In this document: piece after piece, positions 46,901 to 58,046 of the stretch
How the letters are laid out: each line of letters opens with the position of its first letter
Numbering within the stretch: the first letter of the stretch is position 1
Assembly: GCF_002234675.1 (NCBI RefSeq)
Contig: NC_019870.2
Location: forward strand, 1,446,485 to 1,510,484
Reading direction: 5' to 3'
Source: Oryzias latipes
Lineage: Eukaryota > Chordata > Actinopteri > Beloniformes > Adrianichthyidae
Length of the DNA: 64,000 nucleotides
The notes under the pieces: model-generated
What the model saw: only the letters and a program-made list of their open reading frames with translations
The model's database searches: none
Told to the model about the DNA's origin: nothing
Made by a program: the position numbers and the translations under genes

Positions 46901-49900
46901 GCAGAGGAGGTACGGAGGTCGGCGGGGTGGAAGCGTGCGCCGTGTGGCCGGGCTCATCCTCTCTCTTTGTGAGCGCAGATCAACAACATGAAGGCCAAGT
47001 TCAAGGAGACGCTGGAGCGCTGCGACAACCTGGAGCAGAGACTGGGAGAAATATCCAAGGAGAGGCAGAGTTTGGAGAAGAAGTAGGTTTCACCTCCGGG
47101 ACTTTTTAGACGCTTGGGGTCAAACGTTGAAGCAGAATATTAAACATCTGTGCAAATAGGAAATGAACGGCTGCAAAACTGAAGGGATTCCCAGAATTCC
47201 CTGCAGGTTTCACTCCCAAACAGACGGATGAAGTCGGGAACACCAGCTGAAAAGCAGCTTCATCCTACAGACGCTGTTTTGTGGAAACCCGCTCACGGCT
47301 GTGGCGTTTGAACCTCCAGGTCCACTCAGCTGAGCGGCCGGGTGCTGAAGCTGAGCCAGGAGCTGAAGGAGGAGCAGGAGATGAACCGCTGCCTGAGAGC
47401 CAACCAGGCGCAGCTGCAGGCCCAGCTGGCCGAGGAGGAGCGCAAAGCCAAGGAGAGCGGTGAGTGATGTCACTTCCTGCCCCGGACACAACACGAGCCC
47501 GGGTGACGTTTCCTATTCGTCAGCGCTAGAATGTCAGAACTAAACTGAAGAAGACAAAAGAACAAAAAAATCTATAGATGGATGCATCAAACCAGGGAAG
47601 ATTAGTAAATTAACTGGAAAATAAAGAAATATATACACAAATATTCACATAAACATGTAAACGATGCCATTATAATTACCCTTATTCATAAATAGACATA
47701 TTTATACTTATACATACTTTAAATGACAGATCAAATCCATTAAACGTAAACTTTTTTATTATTTTGCACAATTTTCATAATGCGGTTTTTATTTTAAGTG
47801 CAGATTGTTTGATGAATCCATAAGTATCAACGATTTCAGGTAAAAAAAGAGGAAGTTCTATATTTGAACATATCAAAGATACATTTTATTTGTATTTATT
47901 TATTTTATTTCCACAGAACAATTCGACCTGCAAACCTTTTTCTGTGACTTATTTTTTCTTAAGGATCAAAAAGGATTTTTTGGGGGTTTTTTTTCTTCTT
48001 TGTTTATGATTTAATGTCGTCAATTTTTTTTTTTATCCGGACTTTATCTTCATTTTTTCTTTCTGCATCAGAACAGCACAATGAAGCCGTTTCATGTTTC
48101 TAACTGTCCCAGTTTGGTGTCAAATAGCAGCTTTTGTGATGGTCTGTAGACCTCCAGACGTTTGTTTTTTTCAGATCTTGGGCTCATAAAAACAGATTTT
48201 TATTTCTTCGGGTTAAAGAACTTTGTCGGGTTTTGTTGCTTGTGCATAACACACCATGTGTGCGTCTGCGGCTTACAGAAGCGGCGCCGTCTTCCTCTGC
48301 TTCTGTCAAACCTCCATCAGCCTCTGTATCGGACCCCTCCCCTCAGGGAGCAGTGAGCTGTCACTACAGAACACCCCCAGAAACCATTTAGTGGTTTAAC
48401 CCTCCGGGTGTCTCTGTGGATTTGAACCATCACTCTCAGGATGGACACTCTACCACACACCGCAGAATTATTTATTACTATTTATTATTTAATTTGTTGT
48501 TAGGCGCTAATTTTTCTAGCCTGCTTTTGGACCTAAACCTGCCTCTGTTGCCGTGGTAACAATCAGGCAGAATTTTAAACCAAAGTGTTAGTTTCACCCT
48601 GCCCCTAAGGGTGGATGCGGGCGATCTGCGGTGGGAAACGGTCATGCCTGTACGGGACACGCCGTAAGCGTGTGTAACTTCCAGTGTTCTGCTTCACAAT
48701 ACCACACACACGACAATGGTACGTTCCATTTTCACGTTGGCCCTTGAGGTGGCCGTTCAAGCCCTAAGGGAACTTATAGACACGCCGTTGGTGACCGTAA
48801 CCCATCAGAACCGAGACCCGTTTTAAAAAAAACATGACCCGAATGGGTCGGGTCATGTGACTAAGGCTGAAAGTGTTGTTGATGCATAGAATATTTACAG
48901 GAACTATAGAAATGAAGGCATATGTACTAAATAATGATATTTATAATGTCGAAATAGGAAATTCAGAAATGCTTCATGAATCTTTACGTATTTTTTTAAC
49001 CACGAAACCTAATTTTAGTAACAGTTTTTGTGGTTAAAAATACAACCAAAACAAACTGTGACTGTTGTAGTTTTAGGTTGATATGATTGAAGAAATTAGA
49101 TTATTTTCTGTCTCTCTCACGTGGTGATTTATAACCCCCCCCCCCACACACACACACACACACACACCCCCTCCCATTAATTTCCCATTGAAGGGTGGGG
49201 TTGTATTCTCTCATTTACAGAACATGTGAGATCGGGTTCAATTCTTTATTTTCATCAGATTCTTCACTGTGTCCTCTGGGTGTCGTGAAGCGTTTTAGGA
49301 GCCTCGGTTCTGAAGCTGAAAGGAACCGCAGCCTTTGATCCGAACCGTTTGGGCCTCAGAGGAGTTCTGTTGGAGTCAACAGCTCTTCTGCCAAAGCAGA
49401 CAGAGTTCATCCTGTGGGGGAGTTTGCAGCAGTAAAAGTTGTTTTCTTGGCAGATCAGGGCCTCACATGTTTCTCACACGGTTCTGGTTCTTCTGGAAGT
49501 TTCCACGTTCCTTTTCTCCTTCATCCTCCCTCTGTCTTTCATCTGGTCAGAACCCGTAACCCTAGGCACTTTAACGTTGGGAGTGGGGTCATCTAGACCC
49601 ACTAGACAGTGCTCTGAACCTTTTTTCTTCAATGATTTGTGATCTTCACTGGTGTCCATGGATTACATGAAATCTTTCCACCTTTATCCACCTTTGAAAT
49701 GGTAGGGAGAACACCTCAATGGAAGGGGGGGGGGGTCATCTAAGATAGCATAAGGGTTAAAGGCAGGTGCATGAATGTAACAAAGGTTAGCCTTAAAAAC
49801 GTGGGCGAAAATCCTCGACCAGGTGTCAATAATCGTGGAAGCAACGCATCATCTGTTAATTTCTGATCATCTGCTGACATCACTGCTTACTGATTTGGTC

Positions 49901-52900
49901 TGGTTCCAACATGGCGGAGTTCGTATTACGAGAAAATGGCGACTGAATTGACTTAATTTGGTTGGAGGAAGCCATGAATGACGTCGCGCTCACTCACTCC
50001 GGTTCTCATCTACAGTCAGTCTGTTATGACTTTTAATGGAGACCTTGCAGCCAATCAGAGACAAGTATTTACCCAGACCATATTATAACGATGGGGTTTA
50101 TTCAAACACACTTCTCCCGTGTCCAAAGATCGCCTAAATCCGGAGGCGCTCCACTTCTGTCATTCTGCGTAATAACTATTAATAACTAAAGAGGCATGCT
50201 CTGCAGATGTCTGATCTGCTGTAATTCTGCCAAAACCACAAACCTGTTTGACTTCATGCTGCAGGTTTTTCTTCATTTTCCTCTGGTGGGGGCAGAACTC
50301 AGGGACAGGAGCGGGAAGAAGGTTGGAACATGCAAACGTCCGCTCTGCAGAAGGGACTGTTGTTGTTGCTGTGGGCCCGACGGCGGCGTGCTGCTGCTGT
50401 ACTTCCTGTTTGCAGGAGAACTTCCTCTTTTCACGGTGGAATTTGCAAACCATAAACAAATTGGATGAAGTCTGCAGAATCCGTTCTGACACCTTCAGGT
50501 TTGGAGAGTCTTCCTGTGGAGTCCAGACAGCTGGAGGGATTTCTGCAGAAACCGCCTCACTTTCCCGTCAGACGGCTTCTCCAGAAACCTTTTTTGATGC
50601 CACAGGCGGTTTTCGGGTGTGTGGGGGGGGTGAAAGTGAAGCTGAATGTGAGAGGAGTTCAGTTGACTTGTTTATTCTTAACCAGGCCGGTTTGAGCTGC
50701 TTTTCCCCAAATAAGTGCAATCAATGCAACAGAATCTCCTTTGAGTTTCATCTGTAGACAAACAGAAACATTTCAAGCAGATGTGAAAAAGAATTTGGTG
50801 CAAACTGAGTTGGTTTTTCTTTTTTTGGGTCAGCTGCACAAACCAAATCTAGAAAAAAGCTGGAACTTTCTTTTGTTTTACAAAAGCAAAAAACAAGACC
50901 TCAAACTTGAGTTTTCTGGTTTAGATCTTTGAAACGAGTTTTTGTTTCAGAACTTGATCTGTTTACGATTTTGACTGAAATATTCTTTTATTAACGCTTT
51001 TTATGCGATTTTGAGACTTGAAGTCCCGCTCCGTTCATTTTAGATCTACTCCCAAAACGTTCCCAGTCGTCTCTTTAACTATGATGATGCCGTTTTTAGC
51101 ATAAATCAAACATCCTGTCGTTTAATAACCCCTTTATAAAAGTAAAATCTGTCCAACACAAAAGGCTTTCAGCTCGCATCCGTTTGCTTAGCTGTTGGAC
51201 AGGAAAAGTTAGAAGAAAAAGTCCTGTCGTTTTTCAAGAACATAGTTTCTGCAGAAGTTCAGTAGAAATTCACTTCTTGAGTTGGGACTGTTGCCACGGA
51301 GCAAGTCCACGCCCATTTCCTGTCACCTATAACTGAAAGCTCGCCGTTTACGAGACGAGGAAAACAAAGACGTTCACGGATCAGTTTGTCTGACGGAGGA
51401 GGCGTTAGAATGGGGCGGAGCAAGGGAGCTTGTGGCTCCGCCCAGCGTATTTTCTATGTCACAAATACGATTTTTGTCCTGTTTCACAAATATTCAAGTA
51501 AGACAAATACGCAGAAATACAATTTTGAGATAAAATGTCTTAATATATGTCGTCCATCATCAGGAAAATGAAAAACAAACTTTAAGATGATATTATAACA
51601 CATCCAGAGATTATAAATGAATGAAAATGTTTGCCAAATATCGTTTTACAAGATAGGAGAATCTGAAATCCTCATTTCTCTCTTTTTACTCTCATTTGGG
51701 GCTTTTTGTGGTGAGAATATGTTTTCTGGTAAACTGTGAGCTGCGGTTCGCTAGCTGCATCTGCTTCTTCTCCTTTTGTGCTGAAAAGCATTTCCTGCTG
51801 AACCGTGACAGCTTTGGATGTGGTTCTGTGGCACCGGAAGGAACCACGTCACCCGTTAACCCACTAGACCGCTTTTCACAGCCTTTATCAACACTTTCAG
51901 TCTGTAGGAAAAAGAACTAGAAAACATATTTTCCTGGTTTCTTCTCACACCGCTTTTTGGTGCCATAAAAGTCAGACAGTGTCCCAAATTCATCACTGAA
52001 CAGAATCAGGAAATGAAACAGTCGATTATTGGTTCAATTATCCTAAAAATGAGTTTTTATGAAGTTGCTAGAAAGGAAACTTGTGTTCAGACGTGAGGTA
52101 AATCTCATCTGAGGACGGTCTAAACCGTCACATTCAGGTCAACCAAAGAAAAGTGGAACGTAAAGCCCCCCCCAGTGCTGAGTCATGGTAAATTCCTCAT
52201 GAAAGATCAATCTGCATGAATCTTATTCACCATAAACTCTCCTCAGCAGCTACAGTCATTAGAAAATCCCTCCTTAAACCTGGTTCCTAACTTTTATTCA
52301 GTTTTTAAGACGTTTAGTTTATTTCTACTTCATCACAAATTGAACGTTTTCAAACTGGATTTAAGGATTTACACGAGCACCACATTTTAGACTTCCTGTT
52401 TGAAGCTGCTTTCAAAAGGGAAGGAACTGGAACCAGGTCAGATCCCTGGGTTGAATGTCGCTGGTGTGAATTTAGTCACTTAGCAGAAGATTTTGTCAAA
52501 GCGAGAAGCTCTCCCAGCAAGGAATGTGGGGTCATCTGGACCCCACATTCCTCGTATCTTACCAAGATGGAAACCACCACAGAGCTAAAAAGAACACAGT
52601 ACAATAAAAAGTTAAATAAAAAACAATTAGCTGCTTTTTATTATTTGTAAACGATCACATTTTCCTTTTGCTTGTGAGGACAGAATGGGTGTGGCCTTTT
52701 CTTGTGAGGACAGAGTGGGTGTGGCTTCTCTGTGTAATCTTTATTTAAAAAGCACTTTTCATACTTTGTAACACAAAGTGCTAGTGAAATATTTAGTATG
52801 GCTTCCCTGTGTGATGAAAGTGAGTTTGTTTATTTTATTTTATTATATATAATAAAAACAAAATATAAATGTGCTGAATGAACCAAAAACAAGTAATTTA

Positions 52901-53516
52901 CGCTTAAAGCCCAGAAGACATTTCTTTCTTGCTGGGATGTCCAGAGTTGAAGAACGTCTGTGTTTCTTCTTCTTTGGAGGAACAAAAAATCTGAACTATT
53001 TCTGAATAAATGATTCCATTTTCACTTTTGTTATTGATGCTAATCACAGATGCATCCATTACATTTGTTTAGATTTTTTTTAGACAGTTCTCTCTTTAGT
53101 TCTGTTGATTGGTCGAGACGTTCCCACGTTAAAATGTCAGAGCTTTAAATAATTTTCTGTAAAAATGTGAATCATTAAACTTCCATTTCCAGGTTGTTGG
53201 TCCACAGAAACATTCAGTCCCGTTTCCTCTGTGTTGTCGGTAAATGTGGGAGTTTGTGTGTTTTCTGCAGAACGGCGTTGACTTCGCTCTGTTTTCAGGG
53301 GAACGTAAAGACGCCGTCATCGCGGAGCTGCAGGAGCAGCTCAGAGACGTCATGTTCTATCTGGAGACGCAGCAGAAGATCGAGCAGCTGTCGTCCGAGG
53401 CTCGCAGCGAGATCCAGGACGGACAGATCGACATCCCCGCCGGCCCCGCGGACTCGGCCGCCGCAGGCCCCTCCTCCGGCCGGGGCCGCAGAGGCCGGGG
53501 CCGGAAGAGGAAGTAG
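38000..53516 (+). CDS. brap: BRCA1-associated protein, RING-type E3 ubiquitin ligase
   Basis: BRAP (IMP) is a cytoplasmic E3 ligase that binds nuclear localisation signals and restrains Ras-MAPK signalling by sequestering KSR; Ras-GTP relieves this through BRAP self-ubiquitination. Exons: 38000-38078, 38254-38415, 39796-40003, 41388-41577, 41657-41770, 43124-43272, 43470-43545, 43620-43758, 46639-46748, 46820-46909, 46979-47082, 47320-47459 and 53299-53516. All join in phase to give 592 aa, the same length as human. Domains: RRM-like BRAP2 fold at ~155-245 ([20 protein letters not shown]); RING-H2 from Cys266 ([27 protein letters not shown]); UBP-type zinc finger at ~310-400 ([33 protein letters not shown]); coiled coil at ~430-545; basic tail [12 protein letters not shown]. 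All zinc ligands visible are intact. The start [20 protein letters not shown] matches the family. The long last intron (47460-53298) and intron 8 hold repeats. Confidence 0.97.
38525..38880 (+). mobile_element. 3' end of a Rex3/RTE-type retrotransposon in brap intron 2
   Basis: The stretch contains GTGCTCCGGGCTTGTCCCCC, CCTGGGGAAGAAAGACCCAG and AACGCCTCGGAGTCGG, then ends AGCGGAAGAAGATGGATGAA. This is the typical wording of the Rex3/RTE 3' end with its GATGGATG tail, with internal deletions. No reverse transcriptase motif remains. Confidence 0.7.
38940..39250 (-). repeat. Interspersed fish repeat with tRNA-like end
   Basis: Plus-strand text includes CGCTGAATCCCTTTAAGAGT, GGAGCCTATCCTGG, CGCCAGTCTGTTGCAGG, GAGAACACGCAAAC and CCGGGATTTGAACCAGTAG. 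This is the well-known teleost repeat whose complement starts GGTGGGGGGGTAGTGGTTAGC, a tRNA-like head. It is non-autonomous and lies in brap intron 2. Confidence 0.65.
41238..41302 (-). repeat. tRNA-like SINE head
   Basis: On the minus strand TTTAGCTCAGGCGGTAGAGC (A-box-like) is followed by GGATCGATCCCCGCTC (B-box-like). The intervening arms do not fold as a full tRNA and the sequence runs on like the repeat family at 4640 and 63440. It lies 85 bp before brap exon 4. Confidence 0.5.
44140..44700 (+). other. Unassigned repeat-like segment in brap intron 8
   Basis: Starts with GGCGGGACTATTGGCTCC and contains an open frame with [20 protein letters not shown], then ends in an ATA/AAT microsatellite (44625-44660). 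No domain is recognised. Its position in an intron and its wording suggest a dispersed repeat or a decayed coding fragment of a mobile element. Confidence 0.3.
44934..46024. mobile_element. Non-autonomous hAT-type element in brap intron 8
   Basis: Terminal inverted repeats CAGGGGTCGGGAACCTTTTT and its near-exact complement (GGTTCCCGACCCCTG) bound a 1,091-bp segment. Subterminal AGAGCCATA motifs occur at both ends (GAGCCATAAATGCCACATA; AAAAGAGCCATATATGGCTC). These ends are typical of Charlie-like hAT elements. The 8-bp flanks TTCTAGAT and CCCTAGAA match at 5 of 8 positions, a decayed target duplication at best. There is no transposase. Confidence 0.85.
49133..49172. repeat. poly(C) and (CA)n microsatellite
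   Basis: A run of C followed by about ten CA units and CCCCCTCCC, in brap intron 12. Confidence 0.9.
49558..49760. mobile_element. Short MITE with TTAACCCT-type ends
   Basis: A 203-bp segment begins TAACCCTAGGCACTTTAACG and ends GATAGCATAAGGGTTAA; the ends are partly inverted. Inside the left end is the palindrome GTGGGGTCATCTAGACCCAC, and the right end carries GGGGGTCATCTAAGAT. This matches a very common fish MITE with TTAA-type ends (piggyBac-like by end sequence). Confidence 0.6.
52520..52552. repeat. Perfect 14-bp inverted repeat (hairpin)
   Basis: AGGAATGTGGGGTC is followed after ATCTG by GACCCCACATTCCT. Its core GGGGTCATCTGGACCCC is the same palindrome type as in the MITE at 49558-49760, so it may be a fragment of that family. 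It lies in brap intron 12. Confidence 0.7.
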
Positions 53517-53714
53517 CGTGGAGGGAGCTCCGTCCTGCGTGGACGTGCGGGACACTGTGGCCGTCTGTTAGTGTGGACGTCCGATTGCACGTCAATAATG
53601 CAGAAAGACGTCTGCATTATTGTCACAAAACGTTCAAGATGCAACGGAGCCTCTTTACCGGACATGGCGGCGTCTTCCAGCAGTGATTTGATCTTCAAGA
53701 CAGCAGGGAATGTA

Positions 53715-53720
53715 AATAAA
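53715..53720 (+). terminator. brap poly(A) signal
   Basis: AATAAA lies 199 bp after the brap stop codon, followed by T-rich sequence (GTTATTTATTG). It is the first canonical hexamer in the 3' region. Confidence 0.7.
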
Positions 53721-53779
53721 AGTTATTTATTGACACCATCCTGTTGGACATTTATCCACGTTTGGTTCAAAGTTAAACG

Positions 53780-56732
53780 TTTTCTTTTGTACAGGATGAA
53801 AGTTTCCTTTGAAAGACGGTCGTCTTCGGTGTTTTATTAAAACTTTTCAGACCAACTTTCCTTTCAAATCCATCGCTGGAACGTTTTCAGGAAGTTTGAG
53901 GAGGAAAGATCTCATTTCCTGGTGTTTGTTTTGTCTCCACAGTGGAGTTTGTTAGAGAAAGGGAAAGTCCAGGGACAGGAGCCAGGGAAGCTTTCGGGAA
54001 GTTTCTGTGCTGCGGAGTCTGTAGGTGAAGGTCAGCAGGAGGAGGAGGAGGAGGAAGAGGAGGCCGCTCCGTCTGTGAGGTGAAGGTGGTAAACCCTCTA
54101 CCAAAACGTTACCACTGAAATAGTTCCAGAAACTTAGAACCTCCTAAGAATGTGGTTCTTCTTGCGTTTCTGGTGGATTCTGGGTTTTTAGGAAAAACAA
54201 AAATACATTTGTAGCTGTTTTCCTAAAAAAAAAAGTGTCATTAATAAAGAACTGCTTCAAATTTGCTTTAAAATAAAAGTTCAAATGTAAATCCTCCAAA
54301 ACAGGACTGCTTATAACTTTACATCATGTTTAATAAACGGAAGCAGCTTCTGTCACAAACAGAACTCTAACTTTAACCCACTAAAGACTGTTCCCAGAGC
54401 CCCGCCCCTTTACATTTGGCATCATCTTCTATGGGTGTGATGTCACCCACAGAAGATGCTTTACTTCCAGCTCCAACCCAATGAAGTCCGTTCCGCCATG
54501 TTGGAGTAAGCTGTGATTGGTTCGACTCGGTCTGTGTCCCTGTTTCTAAGGCAACCGCTCTGGCCAATCAGGAGTGAGCTTCTTAAAAGGCCATGAAATC
54601 TGTCAAATGTTTTGAATGTGGGGGCCAGCAGGCTCCACCCACTTTTATTGAGGCATCTGATTGGTCAGTTTATAACTTCAACAACAGAAAAAATAATGCG
54701 GGGAAAAAAAGATGTTTAAACAAAGGTATCAGATCCAGAACGGTTCTGACCCATAAAATGACGGAGTAACAGCTGTTGGAGCCACTTCCTGTTTGCAACG
54801 CCAGGGGGAGGAGTCACTCAGTCCAGTCAGTCCAGTGGATACCAGAAGGAGTTCGTACCGTATGCTGCAGTGGTTGGGAGACGGTCAGGTTTAGAAATAT
54901 TTTCCTCAGAGGAAAAATTAGTTTGAATCCCATTTTCTCATTTTTAGGGCGTCTTTTACAGTTATTTTCATTACGTTTGAGTTTCCTGCAGTTTTGTGAA
55001 AGTTTCAACCAAAAACAAATCATTTCAAAAGTTTGGAAACTCCTGATGTAGTCTGTGTAGGCGGAGCTTCTGCAGTACCTTTGTGGCGCAGTAGCAGAGC
55101 GGTCAGCCTCTGTGTGCCCGTGTGTGCGCTAAACCCCCCATGCTGCCTCCGGCGGCCTGCTTGCACGGCCCCTCTGGGTTTTCGTGAAGAGCTTCGGTCC
55201 CTTTTTGAATCTGGCGTCCGGAGAAACGTGCAGCAGCTCTGAACGGAGCAAACGGTATAAATATAATTTATAAAGAATATAAAGAAATTAGGAAGCGTTT
55301 GCTTGTTTCTGTTTTGTGCCGCACAACCGGTTTGTGTCGGTTAAACAGGATGTTTGTGGCCTCGATAAACATCGATCTGCAGATCTGTTCTGGATGACGT
55401 TTAGCTCACGAGGTTCGCCTCTGCAGCTCTGAACGGAGGACGAAGTGATGGAGATGAATGCATGTGAGGCTCTGAGGCGGGGGCCTCAGCGGCACATCAA
55501 AGAGCAGATTGGAACCTGTGACGGACGAGGAAGGCAGGGGGCGTCGATGTCTCATGACTAACCCTCTGCTTCTGCCATGGGACTAACTGTTTACCCCACA
55601 GGAGTAAACTGTGTACAGAAGCAGAGACTTCCTCTGAATTTACACCAACCCTCTGATGAAAATGACTTTTTCTATCGTTTGACTAAATCAACCGCAGACT
55701 ACAGCGGAACAGAAACGGCCTCTGATGGTTGAAGTCAAGGATCTGCGGTCGGGTTCAGACGTTTGAAGACGTCAGCGTTCACGCCGTCGTCGTGGAGACG
55801 GCCGCCTCTGCTTCTGCACTAAACCACATGCTGGTTGGCTTCAGCTGTGAGCAGAAGACGAGAACGCAGAGAACGGAGGCAGATTTCTGATCTTTGTGGC
55901 TCATGTTTTCTGGAAAAGTCTTTGGTTTGACAGAGACTGGTGGCAGAATCCTCTTTGGTTCTGGTTCTGCTGCTTAACCACCGTCACTCGCCGTTGTCCT
56001 GAGGCTCCTGAACCACACGTGGTTCTTTCATTGCTTTACTGTGGTTCTGCTGCTGAAACATGAAGGAACTCATTCAGAAACGTGGCTATGAATGTAATGA
56101 ATCATGGACCAGTGACGTCATATTCATGCTGGTCGCCACATTCTATACAACAACAATAAAGTTCTTTAGGATTTACACTGTAAAACATTTTCCACTGATG
56201 ATCCCATGTGACACTTTAATAAGAACTCATATCTGCCTCAATCATTGATGAAAACGATATTTGGATAAATTGTGATGCTTTCATTGTATTTTCTATTTTA
56301 TTTGTGGGAAAAAACACATTGTTATTAGTAACAATACCATGAACAAGAAACCCAAATACAGAACAAAGCAGTTTTTCTAACCAAACTTCTGCTCCACAAA
56401 CCAAATCTGGGTTAAACTAAACAGTCAGCAACGTTAACAATGAGATACAGAGTGGAGGGGGCGGAGCCTAATGGGCGCACATGGAGCGCAGTCCGAACAG
56501 ATGCTGAATGGAAACGGGATACGAGTTTCTGAAATGAGGAACTTTCAATGTTTACAAAACGTACCTGAGGTTATCTTCTGTCCCGCCGCCGCCGTCCCGG
56601 ACGGAAGGACCAGATTATTTTCACAATTCTTCCTTCTTCCTGAGCCTTTGAGCAAACATTTCACCCCCGCCTCACACTCAAAATGTACACACACCTAGTG
56701 CCCTGTGGAAATGGAGTTTGGACTCCGTAAAC

Positions 56733-56789
<57 letters not shown>

Positions 56790-57430
56790 TGATGACATCC
56801 CAGCAGGAGAAGCCATCAAAGAATGAATGTCTAAATGTCTCAAAAACGTTTTAAAATCAGAATCCGGTGTGTCGGGGGATCCAAAGGAAGTTCTGACACT
56901 ATTATGGGATGGCCAAAGGACTTATGGCTTGGTGAGCGAGCTTCATTAAATTTCTCTCACACACTGCAGGGTTGAGTCAACCACCGCAACCGATGTCTGG
57001 TTGACCTTTGACCTCGGGAATAATTTGGAATGATTATTTTTTTTTTAATTGACCTTAAGTTCCAGCTACCAAATCAAACTCATTCTGGGGATTTCTGTCC
57101 ATCACCTCCAAACTCCACAGCGACAGTATGGCTACATTAGGAATGTGGGCGTGGTTAACCAAAAACCTCCGTTACCAAGGAAATCCAAAAATTTACTTTT
57201 GCACATTCGTTTAAAAATGACACCGACCGGTTCGCCCACCCCAGACGACCAAAACATAAAATGGTTGCTATGGAGATAAAACCAACAGAAAAGCTGCCAT
57301 TTAAAAAACAAACAAAAAACTAGTTTTCTTTTAGGTTTTTTCTGTGCAGCACCAGGGAGCCTGAGGGGGAGAGTTAGGTATTTGTAGCAGTGAGGCAGGT
57401 TAGGCTGAGGTCAAGGGGGGGGGGGGCAGG
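53780..57430. other. Intergenic spacer between brap and tor4a, no gene recognised
   Basis: Mixed-composition spacer. It includes a GGA-rich stretch (54035-54065), a segment at 54415-54500 with GATGTCACCCACAGAA and CCAGCTCCAACCCA that resembles 20225-20265, and a (CA)n microsatellite. Short open frames show no family features or splice-framed conservation. Confidence 0.5.
56733..56787. repeat. (CA)n microsatellite, about 27 units
   Basis: An uninterrupted AC run in the brap-tor4a spacer. Confidence 0.95.
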
Positions 57431-57435
57431 AAGGA

Positions 57436-57774
57436 TCATGTATTTGCCTGATCATTAAAACCAGCTTTGATCCCGTTTAGCAGTGAATCCACTTCATCCA
57501 TGTCATTGTAGATTTGGTATGTAGTTTTGTGCAGTCAGTCATGACCGTCACTTTGATCAGAACTCCGTTTCTGGATTTCCTCAAAGATTGTTGTCAATAT
57601 TCTCATCTGACGGCGAACTTCCGAAAATACTTTCAGCACCTTTTCCTTCACTTTGATCTTTTCCGCTGTCATTTCCTGTGGAGCTGAAGGGATCCAGCAG
57701 CTGCTGCGGCTGAAAACCTTCAAAAGCAAATATTTCAGGCATGAACGGATGAGGTCACACAAACACAAAAACAC
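57436..57774 (-). other. Possible minus-strand terminal coding exon with an in-frame TGA
   Basis: One minus-strand frame stays open from 57774 to a stop at 57436-57438 except for a single TGA at 57535-57537. Before it the reading is KVLKVFSEVRRQMRILTTIF followed by EEIQKRSSDQSDGHD; after it comes LHKTTYQIYNDMDEVDSLLN and GIKAGFNDQANT. Both halves look protein-like (amphipathic, charged), more than neighbouring spacer. TTTTGAAGGTTTTCAG upstream could be a splice acceptor. I found no upstream exons. It may be a pseudogene, an exon whose real end is the TGA, or chance. Confidence 0.3.
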
Positions 57775-57989
57775 TTTTCGTTTCTTTGTCAGGAAAGAGA
57801 AATGAAACTGCGTGTTTCTGTCAGAAGGGGTCGTCTGGAAGGGAGGGAACGTGGCGCCGCGTCATTTGTCAGATCAGCCGAAACCTGAGAGAAGAAAGAC
57901 TAAAAGAGGAAGAACGAGGAGGAGTCAGAGGACGGCAGAGACCGGGGTTTGGAGGCAGAACGACGGGCTTCCTCTGCTGAGCGTCTGGG

Positions 57990-58046
57990 AAAACTATGGA
58001 CTCCACCAACAGCAGACTTCTTCAGGAGATCTGAGCCGAACTGAAG
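57990..58046 (+). other. Possible 5' UTR exon of tor4a
   Basis: Sequence ending GAGCCGAACTGAAG is followed by GTAAGA, a strong donor, and the next good acceptor in front of a coding start is CCTCTGCAG at 60559, exactly before the tor4a ATG. The transcription start is not identifiable. Inference only. Confidence 0.3.

Noticed and set aside
54415..54500. Similarity to 20225-20265 (GTGATGTCATCCACAGAA ... GGCTCCAACC)
   Set aside because: Too short and diverged here to define a repeat family; noted only in the spacer description.
55075..55130. GTGGCGCAGTAGCAGAGCGGTC, tRNA/SINE-like head
   Set aside because: No B box follows at the expected distance; could be a truncated SINE but support is too thin.
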